In this document: positions 44,809 through 55,232 of the stretch, one piece after another
Layout of the letters: every line of letters starts with the position of its first letter
Position numbering within the stretch: position 1 is the first letter of the stretch
Assembly (NCBI RefSeq): GCF_015223355.1
Contig: NZ_JADFFK010000001.1
Location: 372,001 to 436,000 of the forward strand
Direction: 5' to 3'
Length of the DNA stretch: 64,000 nucleotides
DNA from: Salipiger mangrovisoli
GTDB lineage: Bacteria; Pseudomonadota; Alphaproteobacteria; Rhodobacterales; Rhodobacteraceae
Made by a program: the position numbers and the translations under genes
Notes under the pieces: generated by a model
The model's input: the letters and a program-made list of their open reading frames with translations, nothing else
Databases searched by the model: none
What the model was told of the DNA's origin: nothing

Positions 44809-45113
44809 CTTCTGCCTCGTCCGGGTCTTGCCGGGGTCGTTGCCCCACACCCTGATCTGCCCCCTCAGATGGAGAGCTTGCAGGAAGTTTACAGCAGGTT
44901 GCGGGCGACCCGGTGTCGCGAATGCGACGCGCGCGCAGAGTTTTGCGCAAAGACGCATCGTATGCGCGATATTCCGGCACTTCGTGGCGATGATGTCACA
45001 TCTTTGCGCCTGACGTTGCGCTAGTACAACGCGAAACCGCCCAGAGCGGGGCTCCGGGCGGTGGGGTGCTTTCGATGCGCTGTGCCGGGGCGCGCCCCGG
45101 CACAGCGGCAGGA
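44809..45113 (-). other. Intergenic region after acnA
   Basis: This 305-base gap holds no credible gene. It includes a perfect 28-base palindrome (45079-45106, GCTGTGCCGGGGCG and its complement) right after the acnA stop, and a second hairpin (45036-45042 with 45056-45062) followed on the minus strand by TTT. An AT-richer stretch (44880-45020) could hold the promoter of the small secreted protein. Confidence 0.6.
45034..45106 (-). terminator. Double hairpin terminator of acnA
   Basis: Minus-strand order: a 28-base perfect palindrome (45106-45079), then a 7-bp stem (45062-45056 with 45042-45036) ending in TTT. The second is the likelier terminator. Confidence 0.6.
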
Positions 45114-47882
<2,769 letters not shown>

Positions 47883-47974
47883 GATTGGCTCCCTCTCGTT
47901 AGGTGGAGAAAAATGGGTCGCTACAGGGTAGATGGCGCAGGGGAGGGGTTGGATCAAGTCTCTTGCGGCGGATT

Positions 47975-48066
47975 TTGTATCCAACGGTATACAGTATCCG
48001 AAAAACTTGCCTCACCCCCTCTCGCAAAACCTTGATTGGTTATTTCAATGAGGGTTTTGTACCCAA
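47975..48066. promoter_or_regulatory. Paired TTGTAYCCAA sites in the acnA/DUF1223 divergent region
   Basis: TTGTATCCAA (47975-47984) and TTGTACCCAA (48057-48066) are near-palindromic, 82 bases apart, flanking GGTATACAGTATCC. They resemble operator half-sites for a GntR- or LacI-type regulator. Confidence 0.4.
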
Positions 48067-48098
48067 AACAGGGCAGAGCTACGGGGAAAACTGGCCAG

Positions 48099-48806
48099 AT
48101 GTTCCGACTCACGACTTGGATGGCACCCATGGCCGTGCTGCTTGCGGGCAGCATGGCACAGGCACAGCAGGACAATCCGATCCTTGTCGAGCTTTTCACG
48201 TCGCAAGGCTGCGCCGCCTGTCCGCCCGCCGACGCGGTGCTGTCGGAGCTGAGTGCGCGCGAGGATGTCATCCCGCTGGCGCTGCACGTGGACTACTGGG
48301 ACTACATCGGCTGGAAGGACGAATTCGCCGATCCTGCCTTCACCCAGCGCCAGAAGGGCTACGCCCGCGCCGCCGGACGCCGCTCGCTCTACACGCCCCA
48401 GATGATCGTCGCAGGGCGGTACGACGTGGTCGGCTCGCGCCCGATGAAGGTGGTCGACGCGATTCGAGCGGCCGCCGAACATCCCGCGCCGGTCAAACTG
48501 CTGCTCGCCCGTGACGGCGACACGCTGGTGATCCGCGCCGAGCCGCTGGCAAAGCTGCCGCCAGAGACCGTGGTGCATCTGGTGCGCTACGCGCCGGAGA
48601 AGATGGTCGACATCGAGGACGGCGAGAATGCCGGGCTCGAGATGACCTATACCAACATCGCGCACGGCTGGCGGGTCATCGGCAGCTGGGACGGGCAGGG
48701 CGCCTACGAGACCTCGGTGCCGCTCGAGGGGGACGACCCGGCGGTGGTGCTGCTTCAGGAACCGCCCTTCGGCCCGATCCTCGCCGCCGCGCGCTGGCGC
48801 AACTGA
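48099..48806 (+). CDS. DUF1223 family thioredoxin-like secreted protein
   Basis: A 235-residue exported protein. The signal peptide runs MFRLTTWMAPMAVLLAGSMAQA. The mature part begins NPILVELFTSQGCAACPPADAVL; the CxxC motif (CAAC) in a thioredoxin-like strand is the family signature, followed by LHVDYWDYIGWKDEFADPAFTQRQ. Function is unknown, probably a periplasmic redox or chaperone role. The 48099 start is preferred because upstream ATGs (48036, 48048) would mask the signal peptide and overlap a putative operator. Confidence 0.9.
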   Translation: MFRLTTWMAPMAVLLAGSMAQAQQDNPILVELFTSQGCAACPPADAVLSELSAREDVIPLALHVDYWDYIGWKDEFADPAFTQRQKGYARAAGRRSLYTPQMIVAGRYDVVGSRPMKVVDAIRAAAEHPAPVKLLLARDGDTLVIRAEPLAKLPPETVVHLVRYAPEKMVDIEDGENAGLEMTYTNIAHGWRVIGSWDGQGAYETSVPLEGDDPAVVLLQEPPFGPILAAARWRN

Positions 48807-48817
48807 CCTGCGCAGGT

Positions 48818-48839
48818 GGCGTGGCCCCGGGGCCACGCC
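48818..48839. terminator. Palindrome between convergent genes
   Basis: GGCGTGGCCCC joined directly to its complement GGGGCCACGCC, a 22-base perfect palindrome between the DUF1223 and lipoprotein stops. No T-run; a possible shared, weak bidirectional terminator. Confidence 0.45.
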
Positions 48840-48848
48840 GTCATGCGC

Positions 48849-49196
48849 TCAGGCCGCGCCCTCGTCTCCCATGAACATCACCTCCGGCCCGCTGCCGTCC
48901 GCTGCGACGAGGCAGCGCCAGGGCGCGCCATTTGCGCCGACGCGCATGTAGATCGCGGTGGCGGCTTCCGATGTCTCGCTGCCGACGACGGTGACGCCGC
49001 CGCTGGTTTGTGCCGCCAGCGCCGTCTGGCAGGAAGAGACCGCGGCGTTGCTCACCTCGGGGGCCATGGTCTCGATGAAGGGCGGCGCGCCCGGAGCCGG
49101 GGCCATCGGGGTGCCGGCGGTGGGGCTGGCGGTTTCGTCGCAGGCCGAGACGAGCGCAATCGCAGCAAGAATGGATGCTGTTCTGGGAAATAGCAT
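48849..49196 (-). CDS. Hypothetical lipoprotein
   Basis: A 115-residue protein. The leader MLFPRTASILAAIALVSAC has a lipobox (VSAC), so it should be lipidated. A Pro/Ala-rich stretch follows, then a compact domain with a cysteine pair (SSCQTALAAQ and APWRCLVAADG) and VMFMGDEG near the end. The SxCxxAVAxQT...VxGSExSxAxTxIYMxVGxxxxPWRCLV pattern is seen in other roseobacter hypotheticals. Function unknown. Confidence 0.75.
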   Translation of the reverse strand: MLFPRTASILAAIALVSACDETASPTAGTPMAPAPGAPPFIETMAPEVSNAAVSSCQTALAAQTSGGVTVVGSETSEAATAIYMRVGANGAPWRCLVAADGSGPEVMFMGDEGAA

Positions 49197-49282
49197 GTGA
49201 GAGGTCCTCGAAAATTGCTGAACAAAGGCAGTGCCTCAGCCTAGCGGTCGCCGGCGGTGCAGAGCAAGGACGCGCCTCGGCG

Positions 49283-50233
49283 TCAGGCTTCGCCCTGCTG
49301 ACGTGCGCGCTTCTCCGCCTGCTTGCGCTGGCGTTTGGGCTTCCAGCGCCGGTGGATCCAGAACCATTGCCCCGGATCGGCCTCGATCCGCGCTTCGAGC
49401 CGGCGGGTGACCTCGCGCATCATCTCGACCGGATCGCCATGCGGGATCGGCGCTTCGAAGACCGCGTCGAAATTCACCCCGTCGGGCTTGCGGATGCCGA
49501 AAAACGGCACGAAGAGCGCGCCGGTCTTCACCGCGATCTCGGCGGCGGAGGTCAGCGTGGGCGCGGGCTGGCCGAGAAAATCGATGGGCACGCCCGCGCT
49601 GTCGTAGACGTCGAAAAGCAGCACGCCCATGCCGCCGCTGCGGATGTGCTTGAGCAACCCCATGGTGCCGCGCCGGCCCTGTTCGAAGACCGGATCGCTC
49701 AGCGCATGCATGTTGGCGGCGTAATGTTCGTTGAAGAAAGGGTTGGCCATGGGGCGGTAGAGCCCGCCGATGCGCCAGCCGCGGGCGACCAGCGCGGCGC
49801 GGGGGGCCTCGAAGTTGCCGTAGTGCCCGGTGACGAAGAGGATCGCGCGCCCCTCGGCCCGCGCCGCCTCGATCGCCGCGACGCCGGCGCCGGTGACCGG
49901 CGTGTCCTTCATCCGCGCCAGCAAGCCCGGCACGTCGTAATTCTCGATCATCGTTCGGCCGGCGTTGCGGGCCACCTCGCGGGCGATCCGGCGTCGCTCG
50001 GGCTCGGGCATCTCGGGCCAGACATGGGCGAGATTGGTCAGGGTGCGCTGGGTGTATCCCGCCAGCGGCGCGACCAGCCGCGAAATGAAGGTGGCCATCA
50101 GACTGCCGCGCGCAGCGGGAGGCAGCAGCAGCGCCAGTCGGATCATCGCGCGCAACGCCTTGTCCGACAGGAAGTCCGCCATGCCGCCGCGGGAGGACTC
50201 CGCGCTGTCCGTCTGTGTTGTGCCCTTGGTCAA
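49283..50233 (-). CDS. Lysophospholipid/lipid A acyltransferase-like protein (LpxL/HtrB family)
   Basis: A 316-residue inner-membrane acyltransferase. The HxxxxE catalytic motif is TGHYGNFE (near residues 133-140); FDVYDSAGVPIDFLGQPAPT and the C-terminal WFWIHRRWKPKR match the lauroyl/myristoyl transferase family that adds secondary acyl chains to lipid A. Whether the acceptor is lipid A or an ornithine lipid cannot be told from sequence. It lies 66 bases downstream of fliG. Confidence 0.9.
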   Translation of the reverse strand: MTKGTTQTDSAESSRGGMADFLSDKALRAMIRLALLLPPAARGSLMATFISRLVAPLAGYTQRTLTNLAHVWPEMPEPERRRIAREVARNAGRTMIENYDVPGLLARMKDTPVTGAGVAAIEAARAEGRAILFVTGHYGNFEAPRAALVARGWRIGGLYRPMANPFFNEHYAANMHALSDPVFEQGRRGTMGLLKHIRSGGMGVLLFDVYDSAGVPIDFLGQPAPTLTSAAEIAVKTGALFVPFFGIRKPDGVNFDAVFEAPIPHGDPVEMMREVTRRLEARIEADPGQWFWIHRRWKPKRQRKQAEKRARQQGEA

Positions 50234-50299
50234 ATCCCGCTCCGCTGGTCTGCCCGGCAGGTGTAGTCCGAGCCGCCACGGGGCACAAGTTCGCGGGGC

Positions 50300-51349
50300 T
50301 TACTCGTCCTCCTCCTCGTCCGATTTCAACTCGATCTCGCCAACGCTGACCAGTTCGCGGATGGCGCTGACCACGGCGTTCATCGCCGCTTCGCCCTTCT
50401 TGCCCTTGACGCTCATCCCCGCCGCGTCCTCGCGCAGCGCCGCGGCCATGCGTTTCGACATGTTCTCGAGCAGGTACTCGGCCGCGGGCAGGTCAGTCTC
50501 GGTGGTGGCGGCGGCGATCGCCACGGTCAGCTGTTCGGGCGGCACGTCGCGGGTGATCTTCGGTACGTCCTGTTTGCGCAGACGCGCGGGGATGTCGGCG
50601 AAGGTGAAGATGGCGCGGCGCACCGCCTCGGCGAAGTCCTTGTCGGTCTCCTCGAGCCCTTCGAGCACCTCGTCGCGCTTGGCCGAGGCGGCATGGTTGA
50701 GAATCGCGCCCACGCGCTCGTCGGCCCGCTTGGCAAAGGCCCTGGGCGGCTCGGCGTCGAGCTGTGCCGCGAGACTGAGGCCGATCCGGTCCACCGCCTC
50801 GGGCGAGATGCCGGCGGTCATCGACACGGCGTAGGTGATGCGCCGGGCGCGGTCGCCCGGCAGCTGCGCCAGCACGGCGGCCGCCTTGGCGGTGTTGATC
50901 TTCGACAGCATGACGGCCGCCACCTCGATGGCCTCGGCACCGGCGATGGCGGCGATGCGCTCTTCGGGCAGGGCGCCGATCCGTTCCCAGGGATCGCCGC
51001 TCTGGCGCACGCCCGCTTCCTTGCGCAGCCGCGCCGCGGTGCGGGCGCTGATCTTGCCCTCGAGCGCCGAAAGCGCCCCGGCCATGTCGCCGGGAAAGGA
51101 CAGGCCGACGCCGTCCAGCTCTTCGGAGAATTCCTCGACCACCGCATTCAGCGTGGCGCGGTCGATGTAGCGCATGCGGCCCAGTTGCAGCGTCAGCTCG
51201 GCCTGAAGGTCCTCTGGCAGCGCCGAGAGCGGCACGTCGGTCCCCTCGTTGAGAAGGAACTGCACGATGATCGCCGCCTTGGCGCGTCGCGACAGCGGCG
51301 CACGCCCGCCCTCGGGCGCGAGATCGGAGAGCGATGGCAGATGCGACAT
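50300..51349 (-). CDS. fliG: Flagellar motor switch protein FliG
   Basis: C-ring rotor protein, 349 residues, full length. Domains: N-terminal (about 1-110), middle (about 120-200, GALPEERIAAIAGAEAIEVAAVMLSKINTAKAAAVLAQLP) and C-terminal torque domain (about 245-345, IFTFADIPARL, YLLENMSKRMAAALRED). The middle-domain EHPQ motif of E. coli reads AEAI. Aligning the torque helix by eye, Arg281 is kept, Asp288 is Glu, Asp289 is Asp, Arg297 is Lys and Lys264 is Ala. No other flagellar gene is in the window. Confidence 0.9.
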   Translation of the reverse strand: MSHLPSLSDLAPEGGRAPLSRRAKAAIIVQFLLNEGTDVPLSALPEDLQAELTLQLGRMRYIDRATLNAVVEEFSEELDGVGLSFPGDMAGALSALEGKISARTAARLRKEAGVRQSGDPWERIGALPEERIAAIAGAEAIEVAAVMLSKINTAKAAAVLAQLPGDRARRITYAVSMTAGISPEAVDRIGLSLAAQLDAEPPRAFAKRADERVGAILNHAASAKRDEVLEGLEETDKDFAEAVRRAIFTFADIPARLRKQDVPKITRDVPPEQLTVAIAAATTETDLPAAEYLLENMSKRMAAALREDAAGMSVKGKKGEAAMNAVVSAIRELVSVGEIELKSDEEEDE

Positions 51350-51473
51350 GGCGGCGGGTCCGGGCTCTTGCAGCCTCCAGACCTAGTGCAGCGAGGTTAA
51401 CGATCTCTCATCCCGCCAGCGGAAACATCGTCCACCGCCCCGGTCTGCCCGAAGCGCGGCAGACGCGCGCCGC

Positions 51474-51504
51474 AAAAAAGGGCAGCCGGTCCCGGCCGCC
51501 CCTT
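51474..51504 (-). terminator. Terminator of the small Cys-rich protein gene
   Basis: On the minus strand an imperfect GC-rich stem (GGGGCGGCCG with CGGCTGCCC) is followed by TTTTTTG, 30 bases after the stop. Confidence 0.75.
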
Positions 51505-51533
51505 CGCGTGATCTGCGGCGCTGCCGCGGGGTG

Positions 51534-51689
51534 TCAGCCCGAGACGGCCTTGCAGGTGCCGGACGTGGAATCATATTCCGACCCGGCGGCGCAGGTCATC
51601 TTGGCCTCGCTGTGAGAGCCGCATTCCGCCCAGGCAACGAGCGGGGCGGCCACGAGGGCCGCAGCGGTCAACAATGTCTTGATCGTCAT
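51534..51689 (-). CDS. Small secreted four-cysteine-type peptide downstream of purB
   Basis: A 51-residue product. The signal peptide MTIKTLLTAAALVAAPLVAWA leaves a mature peptide of about 30 residues beginning ECGSHSEAKMTCAAGSEYD, with three cysteines (ECG, MTC, GTC) spaced as in short carbohydrate-binding-like modules. GAGGACGACGC precedes the ATG. Similar peptides sit beside purB in other roseobacters by recollection, where they are sometimes mislabelled adenylosuccinate lyase. Function unknown. Confidence 0.7.
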   Translation of the reverse strand: MTIKTLLTAAALVAAPLVAWAECGSHSEAKMTCAAGSEYDSTSGTCKAVSG

Positions 51690-51750
51690 GCGTCGTCCTC
51701 CGTCTCGACGTCCGTCAGCCTAGCACGGCGCGCTGCCCGCACCAAAACAA

Positions 51751-51801
51751 AAGGGGCCGGCGCCCCGGCTCACCTTCCCGCGAGCGCCGCGCCGGCCCCT
51801 T
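51751..51801 (-). terminator. Terminator of purB
   Basis: A perfect 12-bp stem (51751-51762 with 51790-51801) with a structured 27-base loop; read on the minus strand it is followed by TTTTGTTTT. Confidence 0.8.
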
Positions 51802-51830
51802 CTTCTAGGCCCAAATATCCCTGGGGGAGC
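51801..51830. repeat. Dispersed intergenic motif at the 3' end of purB
   Basis: TCTTCTAGGCCCAAATATCC then CTGGGGGAGC, abutting the purB terminator stem. Confidence 0.75.
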
Positions 51831-51869
51831 CCGCGCGCCGCGCGGGCGGGGGCAAAGCCCCCTGCGGCG

Positions 51870-53177
51870 TCAGCTCTCGCCGAACACCCGGCGGAAGATC
51901 GTGTCGACGTGCTTGGTGTGATAGCCCATGTCGAACTTCTCGTTGATCTGCTCGACGCCAAGCGCCTTGACCACCTCCTCGTCCGCCAGCAGCTGCTCGC
52001 GGAAGTCGACGCGCTCTTCCCAGACCTTCAGGGCGTTGCGCTGCACCATTGCGTAGGCATCTTCCCGCGACACGCCCGCCTGGGTCAGCGCCAGCAGCAC
52101 GCGCTGCGACATCACCAGGCCCGGGAACTTGTTCATGTTGTCGAGCATGTTCTGCGGGTAGATGATCATCTTGTCGACCACGCCGGCGAGGCGGTTCAGC
52201 GCGAAGTCGAGGGTGATCGTGGCGTCCGGGCCGATGCCGCGCTCGACCGAGCTGTGCGAAATGTCACGCTCGTGCCAGAGGGCGACGTTCTCCATCGCCG
52301 GGATCACCGTCATCCGCACGAGGCGGGCGAGGCCGGTGAGGTTCTCGGTCAGCACCGGGTTCTTCTTGTGCGGCATCGCCGACGAGCCCTTCTGGCCCAT
52401 CGAGAAGAACTCGGCGCCTTCCAGAACCTCGGTGCGCTGCATGTGGCGGATCTCGATCGCGACGTTCTCGATCGAGGAAGCGATGACGCCGAGCGTGGCG
52501 AAGAACATCGCGTGGCGGTCGCGCGGGATCACCTGGGTGCTGATCGGCTCGGGGCGCAGCCCCAGCTTCTCGCAGACGTGTTCTTCAACCGCCGGGTCGA
52601 TGTTGGCGAAAGTGCCGACGGCGCCAGAGATCGCGCCGGTGGCGATCTCGTATTTGGCCTTCTCGAGGCGGTTCTTGTTGCGGTCCATCTCGGCGTAGAA
52701 ACGCGCGAAGGTCAGACCCATGGTGGTCGGCTCGGCGTGGATGCCGTGCGAGCGGCCGACGCGGACGGTCATCTTGTGCTCGAAGGCGCGCTTCTTCAGC
52801 GCGGCCAGCACCTTGTCCATGCCCTCGAGCAGGATGTCGGCGGCGCGCACCAGCTGCACGTTGAGGCAGGTGTCGAGCACGTCCGAAGAGGTCATGCCCT
52901 GGTGCACGAAGCGCGCTTCCTCGGAGCCCACATGCTCGGCGAGGTGGGTCAGGAAGGCGATGACGTCATGCTTGGTGACGGCTTCGATCTCGTCGATGCG
53001 GGCGACGTCGAATTCCACGTCCTTGGCCTTCCAGACGGCCTCGGCGTTCTCCTTCGGGATCACCCCGATCGCGGCCATGGCGTCGCAGGCATGCGCCTCG
53101 ATCTCGTACCAGATGCGGAACTTGGTGGCAGGTTCCCAGATGGCGGTCATCTCGGGGCGGGCGTAGCGGGGGATCAT
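51870..53177 (-). CDS. purB: Adenylosuccinate lyase
   Basis: Purine biosynthesis enzyme that releases fumarate from SAICAR and from adenylosuccinate. The 435-residue protein begins MIPRYARPEMTAIWEP; catalytic residues lie in VGRSHGIHAEPTTMGL (His), EFDVARIDEIEAVTKHDVIAFL and the flexible loop GQKGSSAMPHKKNPVL, the superfamily signature SSxMPxKxNxxxxE (serine nucleophile). Single gene with its own terminator. Confidence 0.97.
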   Translation of the reverse strand: MIPRYARPEMTAIWEPATKFRIWYEIEAHACDAMAAIGVIPKENAEAVWKAKDVEFDVARIDEIEAVTKHDVIAFLTHLAEHVGSEEARFVHQGMTSSDVLDTCLNVQLVRAADILLEGMDKVLAALKKRAFEHKMTVRVGRSHGIHAEPTTMGLTFARFYAEMDRNKNRLEKAKYEIATGAISGAVGTFANIDPAVEEHVCEKLGLRPEPISTQVIPRDRHAMFFATLGVIASSIENVAIEIRHMQRTEVLEGAEFFSMGQKGSSAMPHKKNPVLTENLTGLARLVRMTVIPAMENVALWHERDISHSSVERGIGPDATITLDFALNRLAGVVDKMIIYPQNMLDNMNKFPGLVMSQRVLLALTQAGVSREDAYAMVQRNALKVWEERVDFREQLLADEEVVKALGVEQINEKFDMGYHTKHVDTIFRRVFGES

Positions 53178-53592
53178 CGGCTAACCTTCCGTCTCATGCG
53201 TGGCAGACGCGGGCGTCATAGGGCGGAAGTGGCGCGGCGGCAAGGGCGGTGAGGGCGGCGGCAGACGGCAAGGGGCAGCACGACAGGGCGGGGCCGGAGC
53301 AAAGCTGGAGCGATCGGCGGTCTCCGCGAGGATCGATGCGGGACACACAGGTCATGCAGAACACTGTGGCCGTGATATTCCGAACACAGCGGTGGTCCCC
53401 ATGGCCGGACAACCTGCCGAGCTTGGCGCCAACCGTGACGAGGATGCACTGGTGACTTCCACCCGGAACCAACTTGGGCTTTCCATCGGGACGTGGGCCA
53501 TCTTGGACTCTGCGGAGCGGATCATGTCTGGCTCAAGACATGGCGCACCTCTCTTTTCCCGAGGTGCCGCCGCCGCGCCGTCCTGGAAGCGG
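53178..53592. other. Intergenic region upstream of purB, no gene seen
   Basis: No open frame here looks like a protein. The purB promoter is expected within the first 100 bases upstream of 53177. The region from about 53340 onward has a codon-less, lower-GC character like the transposase remnant that follows and may be the far part of the same decayed element. Confidence 0.5.
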
Positions 53593-54215
53593 TCATGTCG
53601 GGTTCCGAGAATATGGCGGCACCGGGTTGGGCGGTCGCGGGTGCACCTCACACTCTTTGCCACGGCCAATCCTGTCCACCGCCGTCTTCGCGTCCGTTGC
53701 CTCTGTCCCAATGGCCGACGATTCCCGATATCGTAGATCCCACGCTCCGGAACGCTGCCAAGGACGTGGGAGCCGCACCAATGCGCATCGACCGGCATCT
53801 CGTGGGGTGACAGACGAGACGGGATAGATCCAGTGGATCACTCCAGCCTCGCGCGGGCGAAGCCCCGGCTCCAGCAAACAGGCCCGGACGAGGATCAAGC
53901 GGCTGTGAGCCACCTTGATATGCGCGACCCGAAGCCTCGTGCGCTCTCTGTCAAGCACCGCGTGGGCCTCGCTCCCGTCGACCTGGAGCGCTTCCCCCGG
54001 CCGGAACGCCGAGGAGAGACACCACGTTCCGTGGCCTGCTGCTCACGTCGGCGCTCACCCCGCCATTTTCGGGCGAAGGCGGCGGCCCGGTTCCAGGACC
54101 CCGCGTCGCCGCGCGCCGCAAGATCGCGATGCAACCGCTTCCGGGGTCGGCGCTGCTTGCGTGACTTTGCGCTTCCGTCTCCAGCCACGCGGCGGATGAC
54201 GTTCAAAACTCCCAT
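53593..54215 (-). pseudogene. Decayed IS21-family transposase (IstA-like)
   Basis: Fragments of an IstA-type transposase lie in order on the minus strand but in different frames. From 54215: MGVLNVIRR, then after a loss of about 55 codons SRKQRRPRKRLHRDLAARG and WNRAAAFARKWR (to about 54021). From 54006, another frame: FRPGEALQVDGSEAHAVLD and RLRVAHIKVAHSRLILVRA, the first DDE catalytic region (FDWSE in intact proteins). From about 53804: MPVDAHW and HVLGSVPERGIYDI. Near 53690: KTAVDRIGRGKE. At least three frameshifts and an insertion make it inactive. No istB was found. Identification rests on recalled IS21-family consensus. Confidence 0.8.
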
Positions 54216-54227
54216 GTGGATCACTCC
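53833..54227. repeat. 12-base direct repeats flanking the transposase fragments
   Basis: GTGGATCACTCC occurs at 53833-53844 and 54216-54227, same orientation. The outer copy abuts the transposase start, where IS21 elements carry multiple terminal repeats; the inner copy lies in the segment interrupting the frame. Confidence 0.6.
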
Positions 54228-54529
54228 GTGGTCCCCCGCCACAAGCTGCGTCGCGGCGAGGGGCACATGGGTCAGATCTCGAAGGGAATTGGCGGCACTC
54301 CTGCCTCAGTTCCGGGTGAAAACCGATACTGGCGTCCACGAAACCGGCAGCGGGCCAAGGTATCGGAATTTCGTCCGCGTCCTCCTCTAAATCTCGGCGC
54401 GCAGATTTTGCGTATTTCAAAAGAGAAGAAGCAGGAAATGGTGCGCCACCCCCTGCTTCTTCTCTTTGAAAAATACGCCCGCCGGAGGCGGTCCGGCGGC
54501 GGCGCCGGGCGTGCCTTCGGATCGCGGGG
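54216..54529. other. Intergenic region with remnant IS end and inverted repeat
   Basis: No gene. The first 70 bases continue the IS21-like end, including TGGGTCAGATCTCGAAGGG-type sequence. The interval 54410-54478 is a dispersed-motif hairpin listed separately. Confidence 0.5.
54410..54478. repeat. Long inverted repeat of the dispersed intergenic motif
   Basis: Arms 54410-54435 and 54452-54478 pair over about 26 bases with one small bulge; the inner 16 bases (AAAGAGAAGAAGCAGG and complement) are perfect. Arm ends read GCGTATTT and AAATACGC, as at 16780-16843. It lies after the TspO-like gene. Confidence 0.88.
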
Positions 54530-55231
54530 CTATTCTGTATCGGTGCCGCGCAGCGCGAGAATGGCGACGATGCCCGCTGCCGCCAGTCCGGCAACCGCGA
54601 AATTCAGCGGGCTGGCATTGGCGACGATCACGCCGATCAATGCCCAGATCACCGTGATGCCGTAGAGCGGCGCACGGTGCAGCCGGTATTGCGCGGTGAC
54701 GGAGATGACCAACGCCACTGCCAGCGCCACCAGCGCAGCCGGAGTTTCCGGCAGCACCCCGTAGCCGGCCAGCAGCAGCCCGATCGAAACGCAGGAGGCG
54801 GCGGTGAGCCAGCCGGCGTAGACCGCAATCGGGGCGATCTGCCACCAACGGTCCATGTCGCCGGCGCGGAACAGCGCGAGCAGCGCGGTGACCAGCATGA
54901 CCCAGATCATCGCGGTGGAGGCCAGCGGCGAGACCTGCGCCACCGGCAGCCAGAAGATGCCAACCGCCAGGCTGACAATCAGCGGCTCGCGGTGATCCAT
55001 CCAGTCGTAATCGTCGGAGCGGCGGAACAGCCCGAAGCCGGTCCCTGCGATCAGCCAGAGGTAGATCAGCCCCCAGATCGCGAAGGCATAGCCCGCCGGT
55101 TGCACCGGCGGGTCGATCTGCGCAACGGGAAAGGCATCCGGCGCGAAGCCGTTGAATCCGGGAAACACCAGTGGCGAGGCGGCGAAGGCCAGCGCCGCGA
55201 TGAAGAGCAAGAGCGGCCGGACCCAGAACAT
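54530..55231 (-). CDS. TspO/MBR-related tryptophan-rich membrane protein
   Basis: A 233-residue integral membrane protein with about seven helices. PPVQPAGYAFAIWGLIYLWL (about 45-65) is the signature of the larger TspO/MBR-like tryptophan-rich family, longer than classical five-helix TspO (about 150). Further markers are GIFWLPVAQ, and YAGWLTAASCVSIGLLLAGYG near 155. Classical TspO binds porphyrins and regulates pigment genes in Rhodobacter; this branch is uncharacterised. The ATG lies one base after the serS stop (TGAGATG), so it is coupled to serS. Confidence 0.8.
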   Translation of the reverse strand: MFWVRPLLLFIAALAFAASPLVFPGFNGFAPDAFPVAQIDPPVQPAGYAFAIWGLIYLWLIAGTGFGLFRRSDDYDWMDHREPLIVSLAVGIFWLPVAQVSPLASTAMIWVMLVTALLALFRAGDMDRWWQIAPIAVYAGWLTAASCVSIGLLLAGYGVLPETPAALVALAVALVISVTAQYRLHRAPLYGITVIWALIGVIVANASPLNFAVAGLAAAGIVAILALRGTDTE

Positions 55232-55232
55232 C

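Noticed and set aside
53200-53736. A 178-codon plus-strand frame upstream of purB
   Set aside because: No family signature, and the opposite strand carries the IS21 remnant; likely chance.
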